Of a DNA stretch of 64,000 nucleotides, positions 43,683 to 53,226 are shown in pieces (position 1 is the stretch's first letter; every line of letters begins with the position of its first letter). The DNA comes from Sporosarcina luteola. Its GTDB lineage: Bacteria > Bacillota > Bacilli > Bacillales_A > Planococcaceae. The stretch is taken from NCBI RefSeq assembly GCF_023715535.1, contig NZ_JAMBOI010000001.1, positions 124,001 to 188,000 of the forward strand, in the 5' to 3' direction. The position numbers were made by a program, and so were the translations under genes. Under the pieces are notes generated by a model. It was not told the origin of the DNA, did no database searches, and was given only the letters and a program-made list of their open reading frames with translations.

Positions 43683-44560
43683 TTCTCTTCATGCAACATC
43701 TTCAGTAACTCATCCAGCGCTTCCGCCGCGGCCAAATTGCCCGTCGTCCCGAACAGCGTCTCTTCCAAATCATAGACGCGCCCGTTCTTCACCGCATCAA
43801 AATGCTTCCACACATCATTCGAACGAAATTCCTCATCGAACATCTGAATCACCTGCTCAGGCATACCGTGTGCCGCCCGCAAAATGACGTCAGGATTCGT
43901 CTGCTGCAAGTATTCCGTATTGGATGAAATGAACTCGACATCCTCGCCCGTAATGACATTGACGCCGCCAGCCCGCTTCACAAGATCCCCGATGTACGAC
44001 TGCTCCGTCGCTACTAAATAACTTCCCGGAATCCCCATGAGAATCAACACGGATGGCTTCTCTTTCCCTTCAATCGCCTTCTCGATTAAAGCCGCCTTCT
44101 CCTCGAATCGTGCAACAATCGCTTCCGCCTTCTCCATCCGATCATACTTTTCACCGATCTTCAATATTTCTTCGTGCATCGCGTCGATGCTTTCGAGGTT
44201 TGCATACGTCATATCGATCCCGCGGTCATCAAACATTTCTTGCAAGTCATATTTCAACGTTGTCACCGAAAAAACTTCAGTCGGCTTCAACGACAGCAGC
44301 ATCTCCATGTCGGGAATCATCGGGTTGCCCACTTCTTTCGCATCCGCATAACGTTCCGGCAATTCCTTATAACTCGAAGGAACGCCAACCAAGTCAATAT
44401 CAAGCGCGTCCATGATCTCCGTCAGCGCGACCGTCGTTGCAACAACCCGATCGCCGTCCTGCTCACCGATTTGCTCATTCGCATTATTCCCGGCAATCGC
44501 TGAACAGCCGGCAAGCATGACACTTGCCAACAAGCCGAAAAGGCTGATCGCTTTTTTCAT
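43679..44560 (-). CDS. isdE: Haem-binding lipoprotein IsdE
   Basis: A 293-residue lipoprotein with lipobox (VMLAGC) at about Cys19 and a TroA/FhuD-like helical-backbone binding fold (VVATTVALTEIMDALDIDLVGVP near the start; SVLILMGIPGSYLVATEQSYIGDLVKRAGG in the middle). Length and sequence pattern fit IsdE, which receives haem from NEAT proteins and passes it to the permease. AAGGGAG precedes the ATG. It lies directly after three NEAT genes, which strongly supports haem as cargo. Confidence 0.9.
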   Translation of the reverse strand: MKKAISLFGLLASVMLAGCSAIAGNNANEQIGEQDGDRVVATTVALTEIMDALDIDLVGVPSSYKELPERYADAKEVGNPMIPDMEMLLSLKPTEVFSVTTLKYDLQEMFDDRGIDMTYANLESIDAMHEEILKIGEKYDRMEKAEAIVARFEEKAALIEKAIEGKEKPSVLILMGIPGSYLVATEQSYIGDLVKRAGGVNVITGEDVEFISSNTEYLQQTNPDVILRAAHGMPEQVIQMFDEEFRSNDVWKHFDAVKNGRVYDLEETLFGTTGNLAAAEALDELLKMLHEEK

Positions 44561-44575
44561 TCCAGCACAACTCCC

Positions 44576-45514
44576 TTATTTTCGAGCTCGTTTCCTTGCT
44601 AGAGCCACAACGACTGCGGCGCCAATGATTGCACCAATTACGATGATGACAATCAAAAATGTATTCGAGGTTTTTTCTTTTTCATCCTTGACCTCTTCCA
44701 TTGCAACTTCTTCGACAACTTCTTCTGCCGCTTCGTCGTTTTCATCCAATGCAACGTCCGTGTCAGCTTCTTCTGACAGCTCGTCTTCTATTGCCGTTTC
44801 GTCTTCTTCAGTCTTCGCTTCCTCGGATTTCGTTCCGGATTGCTCCGTTTTATCTGTTTCTGTTTCAATCACAGTCAACTTCTCATCTTTTTTCGTTACA
44901 CTCTCAGTCGTTTTGGCTGCCTCGGTTTTATTCGCGACAGGCTTCTGGACAGGTTTTTGTTCAGTCTTTTGAACCGGCTTCACTTCCGTCTTCTTCGGTG
45001 TTACCGGTTTCGTTTCTTTCGCCGGAGGAGGAGTCGCTGCCGGTTTTGCGACCGGAGGGGCCGGGATGGAAGATGTATTGAAATTGAAGCGGATATCGTA
45101 TTTATTATCGTAATCAAAGCCTGGGATGCCCGTCACGATGATATGGATTTTGGCATTGACGAGCTGTTTCAAATCAGAAACGGTAAAACGCACGACACGC
45201 TGATCTCCGGATTGACTCACCACTTGCACGTCCGAGTAGCTTCCGCCATTTTGGACTTTGAAATATTGCCACCACGAGCTGTTTTTCAATGTGACCGTCA
45301 CCGTAGCTTTATCGTTCACCATCTGCACTTTCGCCGGACTCACCATATAATCCGCCGTTGTCGACACCTCATTGCCAGTATCCTTCAGCACGGTGAACGG
45401 TACGGAGTATTCCCCGTCAGCAAACGTTGCAGCCTCCGCTTTCAACGGCATGACTGGAAGGAAAAGCGCCGCGACCAATGCAATCGACATAGCAACAATA
45501 AGATTTCTTTTCAT
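44576..45514 (-). CDS. Membrane-anchored single-NEAT haem-binding protein (IsdC-like)
   Basis: A 312-residue surface protein: signal peptide, one NEAT domain (about 29-155) with the haem-ligand pair in DYDNKYDIRF (Tyr-x3-Tyr). A long proline/lysine and acidic spacer follows (KPVQKTEQKPVQKPVANKTE, then a Glu/Asp-rich stretch), and a C-terminal transmembrane helix with basic end (AAVVVALARKRARK). No sortase motif (NPxT or LPxT) is visible, so it is held by the helix. It should relay haem across the wall to IsdE. Start at 45514 after AAGGAG; an upstream in-frame start at 45553 would add residues before the signal peptide. Confidence 0.85.
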   Translation of the reverse strand: MKRNLIVAMSIALVAALFLPVMPLKAEAATFADGEYSVPFTVLKDTGNEVSTTADYMVSPAKVQMVNDKATVTVTLKNSSWWQYFKVQNGGSYSDVQVVSQSGDQRVVRFTVSDLKQLVNAKIHIIVTGIPGFDYDNKYDIRFNFNTSSIPAPPVAKPAATPPPAKETKPVTPKKTEVKPVQKTEQKPVQKPVANKTEAAKTTESVTKKDEKLTVIETETDKTEQSGTKSEEAKTEEDETAIEDELSEEADTDVALDENDEAAEEVVEEVAMEEVKDEKEKTSNTFLIVIIVIGAIIGAAVVVALARKRARK

Positions 45515-45540
45515 TTTAAACTCCTTCGCTCCACACACAA

Positions 45541-45572
45541 CGCCGGCTGTCACATAAAGCGTGACGCCGGCA
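45541..45572 (-). promoter_or_regulatory. GC-rich hairpin inside the NEAT operon
   Basis: Between two NEAT genes, on the minus strand, GCCGGCGTCAC pairs with GTGACAGCCGGC (one bulged base) around a 7-base loop. No T run follows, so it is more likely an mRNA-stabilising or processing hairpin, or a leaky terminator, than a full stop. Confidence 0.6.
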
Positions 45573-45588
45573 TCCGTGCGAAGATTAT

Positions 45589-47082
45589 TTATTTGATAGT
45601 TTCAAGCATGTTGTAAACCATTTTCGTTGCGTGTGCACGAGTTGCGTTCACTTTGGGGGCAAACACTTTTTTGCCTTTCACAACATCGCCGTCAATGATG
45701 CCAAGGCCGACTGCCAATTGGACAGCGTCTTTCGCATAGCTGCTGATGGCAGCTGCATCCGCGAACGTAACAGTTGTTTCAACGTCTTTTAGTGCTGACG
45801 CATCTTTATATTCGATTGCACGGATAATCATCGCAGCCATTTGCTGACGAGTGATTGCCGCATTCGGGTTGAATTTCCCTGCGTCACCTTGGATGACTCC
45901 AGCACGGTTCGCCGCTTCCACTTCGAACACGAAGCCTTCCATATCTTTCGTCAAGTCAGAGAATGTACCTTGGAATTCTTGTTTTTCAAGTCCCAATGCG
46001 CGAGCGATAATTAATGCAAACTGCGCTCTCGTAACTTTATCGTTCGGTGCAAATGTTTCAGGAGATTTCCCTCTAACGATTTGCTTTGCAGCAAGTGCTT
46101 CGATATAAGGTTTCGCCCATGTTTTGTCGATATCTTTGAATGAAACCGTTACTTCCTCTTCAGGTTGTTCCGGTGTTTCAGGAGTTTCAGCTGCTATCGG
46201 CTCCACGCTGTCTTGGTCGAATGCAAGACGAATTGTATGGTTGCCAGTGTGGTTCGCAGATGCAACGAAAACTGTCACTTTCGCGTTCATGATTTTTGCG
46301 AAATCTGCCGCTTCAAATGAAACAACGCGGTTGTTCGCTTCTTCATCAACACTTACAACAGTCGCATCAACGAATTCGCCAGCTTGTTCAACTTGGAACT
46401 CAGTGATTTGCTCGTTGTTCGTCAATGTAAGTGTTACGACTTGCTTGCCGTCTTTCACAGACAAAGCTGCTGGTGTTTCGATAAAGCGCGCCATGCCTGG
46501 AGATTCCTTTTCCTCTGTAGCATGCAGCACTTTGAAGCCGATCGTGTAATCGCCGTCTTTAATTGCTGTCGGTGCTTCAGGAGTTTCCGGTGTTTTCGGA
46601 GTCTCTTCTTCGTCTTCAGCAGGAACTTCGCTTGCGTCGAATTGGAAACGGATGTGGTGTGTTTGATCATATTCTCCAAGTCCAGGAATGCCTGTCACGA
46701 TAATATGCGCTTTTGCATTCACTATTTTTTCAACATCTTTTAATTCAAACTTCACAAGACGCGTCTGTTTTTCAGCGTTCTCGCTCACAACTTCAGCGTC
46801 TATAAACTTGTCGCCATCTTGGATTAACAATGACTGCCAATATTGGCTATCCAATAGCGTTATGTAAACGAACGACTTGCCGTCTTCCACTTTTACTTCC
46901 GCAGGACTTTTCACGAATTGGCCTGCCGTAGATACTTCGTCTTTTTCTTCATGCAACACTTTGAACGGAAGCTCGTACGTTGCCTCCTGCGTTGCAGCCA
47001 CTTCAGCAGCTGCTGGAAGTGATGGCATTGCCGTAAAGATCAGCAACATTGCTGTGAATAAAACCAGTAAACTCTTCTTCAT
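45589..47082 (-). CDS. Two-NEAT, SLH-anchored haem-binding surface protein
   Basis: 497 residues: signal peptide (1-26), NEAT1 (about 33-150), acidic/proline spacer, NEAT2 (about 175-290), spacer, then three SLH repeats (about 318-497) that attach the protein to secondary wall polymer. NEAT plus SLH is known from Bacillus surface haem receptors. The usual Tyr-x3-Tyr haem ligand pair is changed: NEAT1 has Tyr138...His142, NEAT2 has His278...His282. It should capture haem or haemoproteins at the S-layer and hand over to the IsdC-like proteins. First or second gene in the operon. Confidence 0.88.
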   Translation of the reverse strand: MKKSLLVLFTAMLLIFTAMPSLPAAAEVAATQEATYELPFKVLHEEKDEVSTAGQFVKSPAEVKVEDGKSFVYITLLDSQYWQSLLIQDGDKFIDAEVVSENAEKQTRLVKFELKDVEKIVNAKAHIIVTGIPGLGEYDQTHHIRFQFDASEVPAEDEEETPKTPETPEAPTAIKDGDYTIGFKVLHATEEKESPGMARFIETPAALSVKDGKQVVTLTLTNNEQITEFQVEQAGEFVDATVVSVDEEANNRVVSFEAADFAKIMNAKVTVFVASANHTGNHTIRLAFDQDSVEPIAAETPETPEQPEEEVTVSFKDIDKTWAKPYIEALAAKQIVRGKSPETFAPNDKVTRAQFALIIARALGLEKQEFQGTFSDLTKDMEGFVFEVEAANRAGVIQGDAGKFNPNAAITRQQMAAMIIRAIEYKDASALKDVETTVTFADAAAISSYAKDAVQLAVGLGIIDGDVVKGKKVFAPKVNATRAHATKMVYNMLETIK

Positions 47083-47099
47083 TATAGTAATCTCCTCTT

Positions 47100-47684
47100 C
47101 TACTTATTCGACCGGTTCGATCGGAACATCCGCATAGCAGCAAAGATTCCCACTGCAATAACGAATACGGTCGCAATCCAAAACCAAATTGTACTTCCAT
47201 TGCTGACAGAGTCGATCCACTCCTGGTCCGTGTCCTGCAATGAATCTGCATCTACTGCAACACGCACGGTGTACGCATGATCATACGGAATCTCCAACTC
47301 GTCGATCACCACATGCATCTTCACTGGAAAAGGATCGGCCAACTTGCCGTCCACATTCAGTTCGATGACACGCGTGTCCGCCACTTCATCCTCCGCAACG
47401 ACCTTTGCATCCGCAAAACCATCGTCGCTATGTACCTGTAACTCTTGAACCCATTTGCTATGATTCAATGTCAACTGCAAAACCTGCTCGCCGCCATCAA
47501 CCTTGAGCAACGCCGGCTTCTCAAAATAATCATTCGCAATCGACACCGAGTCCGAATCACCTTGCAGCAGTTCATACTCCACCGCATATACGCCGTCAGA
47601 CAACGATTCCGCACCTATAGGCACAGAAGCAATCGCCCACAACAGCAAAACAGCACCTACCAAAGGCGCCACCCGTCTCTTCAT
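47100..47684 (-). CDS. Membrane-anchored NEAT-like protein, first gene of haem operon
   Basis: A 194-residue protein with signal peptide, one divergent NEAT domain (about 28-145) and a C-terminal membrane helix with basic tail (WFWIATVFVIAVGIFAAMRMFRSNRSNK). The ligand strand reads PYDHAYTVRVAVD, keeping Tyr-x3-Tyr. It has the same layout as the second membrane-anchored NEAT protein but no long spacer, so it should sit deeper in the wall. Start at 47684 after GAGAGGAG; the in-frame start at 47720 lies in the promoter region. Seventeen bases separate it from the next gene. Confidence 0.8.
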   Translation of the reverse strand: MKRRVAPLVGAVLLLWAIASVPIGAESLSDGVYAVEYELLQGDSDSVSIANDYFEKPALLKVDGGEQVLQLTLNHSKWVQELQVHSDDGFADAKVVAEDEVADTRVIELNVDGKLADPFPVKMHVVIDELEIPYDHAYTVRVAVDADSLQDTDQEWIDSVSNGSTIWFWIATVFVIAVGIFAAMRMFRSNRSNK

Positions 47685-47711
47685 GCAAACTCCTCTCCCA
47701 CTAGTGAGAAC

Positions 47712-47726
47712 TGTTATCAATTATTC
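47712..47726 (-). promoter_or_regulatory. Candidate Fur box upstream of the haem operon
   Basis: The minus strand GAATAATTGATAACA matches TGATAATNATTATCA at 10 of 14 defined positions and lies 28 bases before the first start codon. Iron repression is expected for such an operon; the match itself is modest. Confidence 0.35.
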
Positions 47727-47854
47727 CACTACTATCATAGGCCATCATCCACTAGTTTGAAAGCCCCTCCACCAATATTCACACATTGTTCACAGAGAAA
47801 CGAATGAATTGTGTCAGCGCCTCTTTTGCGGTGCCTATTTGCGGTGCTTTTTGC

Positions 47855-48135
47855 GGTGCCTGTGCATGGTGCAATTATGACAATTCAATAGAAGCAATAA
47901 ATATACAATGGAGCGTCAACCAAACCCTTTAATAGCAGACTTCACATTTCCTCAATATGCAATTGTAGTGAATAGACAAAATTGTGTCGGTGCCTGTGCA
48001 AGGTACATTTATGACAATTCAACAGAAGTTATGTAAATACATAAAGAAACCAGGTAAACATTGATGCAACGAGCTTTCTTCCTAAGACTTATGCAATTGT
48101 AGTGAATAAACTGAATTGTCCTTTGCACAGGCACC
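47855..48135 (+). repeat. Palindromic RAYT-associated element, copy G (double)
   Basis: Two units with junction AAATTGTGTC-GGTGCC near 47991; the right end is TTTGCACAGGCACC. The left edge shows iterated tips GCGGTGCC, GCGGTGC and GCGGTGCC with 4-5 T-rich bases between. Further left, AATTGTGTCAGCGCC looks like an older decayed tip. Confidence 0.9.
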
Positions 48136-48214
48136 GTATTTGAAGGTCACTTGCTTATAATCATCTTCATTCGTGTCAAGACTGGGCAATATTATGAGGG
48201 CGGGAGTTTTGGGT

Positions 48215-49302
48215 ATGGAGAGGGTCGGGTCAATTAGTATTTTGCATGTGATTTTATTGTCAATGACGGTCATTGGTCTGAAGAATCATGTGACCATTCT
48301 GCCGCCGTTATTGATTCATGCGGGTCGTGACGGATGGATATCCGTGTTCATTGCCGCAGTTGCAATGGTGCCTTGGCTATTTCTGCTCGTCTACATTCAT
48401 CGCAGTTCTCAGCAGGCTTCCCTCGGCGATTGGCTGCTTCCTAAAATCGGTAAAGTCCCGACCGCCATTTTCCGGTATGTCACGGCATTTTTCCTTCTGC
48501 TAATGGCCGTCTTTACGATGGCAGAGACTTTGCAGTGGATCAAATCGACTTTTTTACCCGAGTCGCCGTTAGTTCTTATGATTCTCATCTACTCAATACT
48601 ATGCATTTTCCTTGCGTCTACAAATTTGCAGACGATTGTCATGGTCAACGTGGTTGTTCTATTTTGGGTCGTCATCCTCGGCTTTTTTGTAGCATTCACG
48701 AATATACAAGTGAAAAATTATTCGTTACTGAGACCGTTCGTTGAACACGGATTTGAACCTGTCATTTCAACATTGGTCTACCGGCATCCGGTTATATTGA
48801 ACTTCTATTGTTCCTATTCATCCAACAAAATGTGAAAGGCCGGTTTCGCTGGTATCATTATGCAATTATGCTCTTCATCCTGCACAGTTTGACGATGGGT
48901 CCGCTCATCGGAGCCATTACAGAGTTCGGTCCAGACGAAGCGGCTAAGCAAAGGTAGCCCGCTTATGAGGAGTGGGGGCTCGTTTCCATAGGGCGTTTCA
49001 TTGAGCATCTAGACTTTTTCTCCATATACCAATGGCTTACTGGCACCTTCGTACGTGTGTCCTTCATTTTGTATGTCGTCTCGGATTTATTGCAACTGAG
49101 AGGCGACCGCAAACGTATTTGGAAAATCATCGGACCAGCGTTCTTCTTCATGTCCTTGTCGTTATTTCTAATGGAAGATCATATTTTCCTGAAACTTAAA
49201 GGGGACTATTTCTTAATTGCTACGTTCATCTTCCTGCTCTTGCTGACGTTATTTCTAACAATCTCTGCATTACTCAAAAGAAGTGCGGCAAAAGAAATGT
49301 AA
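48215..49302 (+). pseudogene. Spore germination permease GerAB-type, broken by a frameshift and a stop
   Basis: The translation starts as a normal GerAB/GerKB permease (MERVGSISILHVILLSMTVIG, GGGAG upstream). Near 48794 the frame is lost by one base: the text continues in another frame as IELLLFLFIQQNVKGRFRWYHY, which is the expected next helix. That frame then meets TAG at 48955-48957 where the family has an aromatic residue (AAKQR, stop, PAYEEW) and afterwards continues to 49302 (LVSIGRFIEHLDFFSIYQWLTG). So there are two independent lesions. The gene should not give a working B subunit, unlike the intact A and C genes that follow. Confidence 0.85.
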
Positions 49303-49329
49303 AACTTAAACAGAAGATGGTGAAGTGCA

Positions 49330-50790
49330 ATGCAATCGTCTGATCACGAGATGGACATCACATCTTTACGGGCGTTATTTCAGAAGTCTGCAGACGTTCA
49401 GTTTCAAAGTTATACGTTCAATGGCCATGCCGTCACGTTTGTCACATGCGATGCGATGATTGACCAACAACTGTTGAATGAAGTCATCGTGCCCCGTGTC
49501 CGACATTTCATCGGCACTTTGGAGAACGAGCCACTGGAAACGGCGATTGAATCGCAATTGCACATCCCGGATTTGAAAGCGGGAAATGATTTGGAAACAG
49601 TCATTCACCTCGTCTATTCCGGGCATGTCTTATTGTTTTTTGAGGATTCCGGATTTATTTACACGAGCAATATCACTAAAAAACCGAATCGAAACCCCGA
49701 GGAAACACGGTTAGAGGTGCCTGTGAAAGGACCTCGTGACAACTTCATCGAAGACGTGTCCGTTAATATCGCATTGATTCGCAAAAGGCTGCCGACAAAC
49801 TCATTATGCGTCGAGAAATTCGAATTAGGGAAACGCTCCAAAACGACTGTAGCTCTATTGTATTTCGATGACATTGCGAGCAAAAAGATACTGGACGGCA
49901 TTAGAAGACAACTGAATGAAACAGATACCGACATCGTTTTCAACCCTACCCTTCTGATGGAAAGTGCGAATAAAAGCTCAAAGCTTTTTCCGAGGGTCGA
50001 TTACACGGGACGACCTGATACCGCCATCCAGTCGCTTGTAAGAGGCCGATTCCTCATTTTTGTTGATGGGGCGGCGTATTGTGTCATCTTGCCTGTCAAC
50101 TTGTTTCTGCTCGTAAAGACAGGGGAGGATAATGATACACCCGTCATTTACGGCTCAATCGAGCGTTTGCTGCGCGTCTTCGGATTGTCCATCGGCTTGA
50201 CGCTGCCCGCATTTTGGCTTGCATTGACGACCTATCACCAAGATCAGCTGCCGGTCCATTTATTAGCGACCGTTGTCCAAGCGAATACTGGTCTTCCATT
50301 CCCTTCAGTCATTGAGATGCTGCTTATGCTGCTCATGTTTGAACTGTTTCGCGAAGCCGGCTTGCGACTGCCTACTGCTCTAGGCGGGACAATCGGCGTT
50401 GTCGGCGGATTGATCATCGGAGATGCAGCCATTCGGGCAGGGATTACAAGTCCCGCAATGATTGTCGTCATCGCTATTTCTACAATCGCGACATTCACAT
50501 TGGTCAACCAATCGGTAGTGACCGCAATTAGTGTATTGCGTGTTTGTTTCATCCTCCTTACAGCAATTTTAGGGTTGTTCGGTCTTCTCATGTCCGTCTT
50601 CATTACACTTGTTTACTTATCCAGCATCCGGACGTTCGGCGTTCCTTACATGAACATTGCAACTGACTTAAGCTTTAAGACAGTCATGCAATCGCTCTTC
50701 CGGCTTCCTCATAAATCATACAAAGAGCGGCCGAATATGTTGAATCCGACAGACCCAACACGCACGAAGGAGAGAGATCAGGATGAATAA
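49330..50790 (+). CDS. Spore germination protein, GerAA family
   Basis: A 486-residue germinant-receptor A subunit: a soluble N-terminal domain (about 1-240, with the family motif EVPVKGPRDNFIEDVSVNIALIRKRL), then five or six membrane helices (about 245-445) and a short cytoplasmic tail. In spores A, B and C subunits form one receptor in the inner membrane. GGTGAAG precedes the ATG, and its stop overlaps the C-subunit gene by 8 bases. Since the B gene upstream is broken, this A subunit can only act with a B subunit from elsewhere, or not at all. Confidence 0.9.
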   Translation: MQSSDHEMDITSLRALFQKSADVQFQSYTFNGHAVTFVTCDAMIDQQLLNEVIVPRVRHFIGTLENEPLETAIESQLHIPDLKAGNDLETVIHLVYSGHVLLFFEDSGFIYTSNITKKPNRNPEETRLEVPVKGPRDNFIEDVSVNIALIRKRLPTNSLCVEKFELGKRSKTTVALLYFDDIASKKILDGIRRQLNETDTDIVFNPTLLMESANKSSKLFPRVDYTGRPDTAIQSLVRGRFLIFVDGAAYCVILPVNLFLLVKTGEDNDTPVIYGSIERLLRVFGLSIGLTLPAFWLALTTYHQDQLPVHLLATVVQANTGLPFPSVIEMLLMLLMFELFREAGLRLPTALGGTIGVVGGLIIGDAAIRAGITSPAMIVVIAISTIATFTLVNQSVVTAISVLRVCFILLTAILGLFGLLMSVFITLVYLSSIRTFGVPYMNIATDLSFKTVMQSLFRLPHKSYKERPNMLNPTDPTRTKERDQDE

Positions 50791-51937
50791 AAAGATGGTC
50801 GCCCTCCTGCTGCTATTGCTTGCGACGCTCCCCTTATCAGGCTGCTGGGATAATAATGAACCTGAGAGGATGTTATATCTCAATGGAATCGGCATCGACT
50901 ACAAGGATGGCCGATATGAACTGTACGCCCAAATCATCAATTTCGCCAACACCGCAAAATCCGAACAGCCTACAAGCGATGAAACTTCACAAGCAGAAGT
51001 CGGTCATGCCTCGGGGATGTCGCTAGATGAAGCTGTCTTCGAGTTATACCATTCCGTCGATCAAAAAGTGAATTGGGGCCATTTATCATACTTGGTCTTC
51101 TCAGAAGAAGCACTGCAACAGGTGAAGTTAAGCCCGGTCCTCGATATTTTCATCCGTTACAGGGAAACGCGTTATCAAATTTGGTTATACGCCACAAAAG
51201 ACCCAGTTGAGGAAGTGCTCTTAATAAGGCCCGTTGTTAATAAAGCCATTATCTTGTCAAAGCTAGGGGATCCACGCAACTCCTTCGAACAAGAATCATT
51301 CATTAAACCGGCAAGCATTCGTGAAGTTTTGATCAATATGAATGAACCAAATCATGAAACGCTGATCCCGTTCATAACAATTGCGGAAAACTGGAAATCA
51401 ATAAAAGAAACGATCAAAGCCCCCGTCATTTCCGGTGCAGCCATCGTTTCCCCGGATGATTTCAAAGGGTTCATCACTGGAGAGAAAGCAGGGGGAATCC
51501 GATGGATGACGAACGACACGAAGAGGTCCAATCTAACAGTCCGAACGGAAAATGGCAATTTCATCTCCGTCGTCTTGGAAAATATCAAAGTGAAAATCAA
51601 TCCTGTCATGATCAAAGGAGAAGCAAAGTTCGACATTGACATATACGCAGACGGGATAATTGACATCATCACCGAAACGATAAAACCGGCAGAAATTGAG
51701 AAGTTAGTGAAAGAAATTGTGAAAGAACAAATTGCCACTACCTATGAGGAAGCATTAAAAATGGATGCCGACATCTACCGGCTTTCCGAGCAACTGTATC
51801 GAAAGAACGTAAAAGAATGGAAACGACTGCAAAAAGACGGCAAAATCGAATTGGCCGAGGACTCCATTCGAAACATCAACATCACCATCGGCAAACTCTC
51901 CTCCAACAAAAAAACATTCGAACGAACAGTAGAATAA
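50783..51937 (+). CDS. Spore germination lipoprotein, Ger(x)C family
   Basis: 384 residues with signal peptide and lipobox (LPLSGC) at Cys21, then the conserved CWDNNEPERMLYLNGIGIDY start of GerAC/GerKC proteins. Three domains of the known GerBC fold follow. It is a lipoprotein on the outer face of the spore inner membrane and part of the germinant receptor. AAGGAGAG precedes the ATG. The reading frame is intact to the end. An element copy follows the stop within 35 bases and probably serves as terminator. Confidence 0.9.
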   Translation: MNKKMVALLLLLLATLPLSGCWDNNEPERMLYLNGIGIDYKDGRYELYAQIINFANTAKSEQPTSDETSQAEVGHASGMSLDEAVFELYHSVDQKVNWGHLSYLVFSEEALQQVKLSPVLDIFIRYRETRYQIWLYATKDPVEEVLLIRPVVNKAIILSKLGDPRNSFEQESFIKPASIREVLINMNEPNHETLIPFITIAENWKSIKETIKAPVISGAAIVSPDDFKGFITGEKAGGIRWMTNDTKRSNLTVRTENGNFISVVLENIKVKINPVMIKGEAKFDIDIYADGIIDIITETIKPAEIEKLVKEIVKEQIATTYEEALKMDADIYRLSEQLYRKNVKEWKRLQKDGKIELAEDSIRNINITIGKLSSNKKTFERTVE

Positions 51938-51970
51938 CTGGATGTGTTCGTTCAGCCGGTGCCTCTAGCC

Positions 51971-52250
51971 GGTGCCTGTGCATGATACATTTATGACAAT
52001 TCAATCAGATTTATATAAATACAACGGGAAGCTATTCAAATGTCTATTTGATCAGCTTCCCCTTTTACATTTATGCAATTGTAGTGAGTAAACTGAATTG
52101 TTCCGGTGCCTGTGCAAGGTGCATTTATGACAATTCAACTAAATTTATAAATATACAAAAATTAATTACTAAACACTAATTTTATTAGCTTTTCATTTTT
52201 CTTTTAATCAATTGTAGTGAATAAACTGAATTGAATGCTGCACAGGCACC
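51971..52250 (+). repeat. Palindromic RAYT-associated element, copy H (double)
   Basis: The first unit has hairpin GGGAAGCTATTCAAA...TTGATCAGCTTCCC. The second unit is AT-rich with a decayed hairpin (AAAATTAATTACTAA...). Junction GAATTGTTCC-GGTGCC near 52107. The left tip is doubled: AGCC-GGTGCC at 51957 and again at 51971. Confidence 0.92.
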
Positions 52251-52334
52251 AATTCTCCCCCAGGGAACATGAACTGGCAACGTGCTGAAGATAAGTGTAG
52301 AATAGAAAAAAATGCATAAAAAGAGGAACAACAT

Positions 52335-53204
52335 ATGCCTAAAACTCAACAAAAAACACCTGTATGGAAATTGTTTGCTCGCGGCGCCATGGTTATGCTC
52401 GGTGCCCTCATTGCCGCATACGGATTAGAATCTGTACTCATTCCGAACAAGGTATCTGATGGAGGCGTGACAGGTCTAAGTATCGTCGGGTCGGAATTAT
52501 TCGGCTTTCCACTAGGACTTCTCATAGCGATTTTGAATATCCCTTTTGTCTTTTTAGGCTATAAACAAATCGGGAAAAGCTTTGCCATCTATTCTGTACT
52601 CGGAATTGCTACACTGGCGGTCAGCACGAGCCTAATGCATCATGTGCCAATAATCATTCACGGAGATACGTTATTAATAACAGTTGTGGGCGGAATTATC
52701 CTCGGTTTCGGAATGGGATTAGCGTTGCGGAACGGCGGCGCTCTTGACGGAATTGATATGTTAGCCGTCTTGCTTTCCCGGAGGATGCCGTTCGGAACAA
52801 GTGATTTGATCCTGTTTTTGAACGTCTTCGTTTTCGCCGTCGTTTCGATTGTTTTCGGACTTCAAGGAGCTTTCTTATCCGCAATTGCTTACTACATCGC
52901 CACTAAAGTGATCAGCATTGTTGAAGAAGGACTTAGCGGTTCTAAAATGTATAAGATTATTACGAGCGAACCTGAAGGTATGGTCGAAACGATTCGTGAT
53001 CGTTTAGGCCGCAGTTCGACTTATAGTATCGTTCAAGGCGCGTATTCCAATGAAGAATTCAGGGAAATTACATGCATTATCAACCGGCTCGAAGATAGCA
53101 AGATGAAGGAAATTATCCTTGAAATTGATCCGTCAGCGTTTGTCACTGTTTACGAAGTCGCCGAAGTCCGAGGCGGAAGTTTCACAAAGCGGAATATCCA
53201 TTAA
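52335..53204 (+). CDS. YitT-family membrane protein
   Basis: A 289-residue protein with the DUF161 membrane part (five helices, residues about 15-170; LIPNKVSDGGVTGLSIVG near the start, a hallmark of the family) and a C-terminal cytoplasmic DUF2179 domain (about 215-275). The family is abundant in Bacillota; a role in transport or c-di-AMP or nucleotide sensing is suspected, but the substrate is unproven. AGAGGAAC precedes the ATG. Stand-alone and enclosed by element copies H and I. Confidence 0.88.
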   Translation: MPKTQQKTPVWKLFARGAMVMLGALIAAYGLESVLIPNKVSDGGVTGLSIVGSELFGFPLGLLIAILNIPFVFLGYKQIGKSFAIYSVLGIATLAVSTSLMHHVPIIIHGDTLLITVVGGIILGFGMGLALRNGGALDGIDMLAVLLSRRMPFGTSDLILFLNVFVFAVVSIVFGLQGAFLSAIAYYIATKVISIVEEGLSGSKMYKIITSEPEGMVETIRDRLGRSSTYSIVQGAYSNEEFREITCIINRLEDSKMKEIILEIDPSAFVTVYEVAEVRGGSFTKRNIH

Positions 53205-53226
53205 CAAATTGTGTGAGAATTGTGCG

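Noticed and set aside
44576..45514. Sortase-anchored IsdC
   Set aside because: No NPxT or LPxT motif before the C-terminal helix and no class B sortase gene in the operon; membrane anchoring is the simpler reading.
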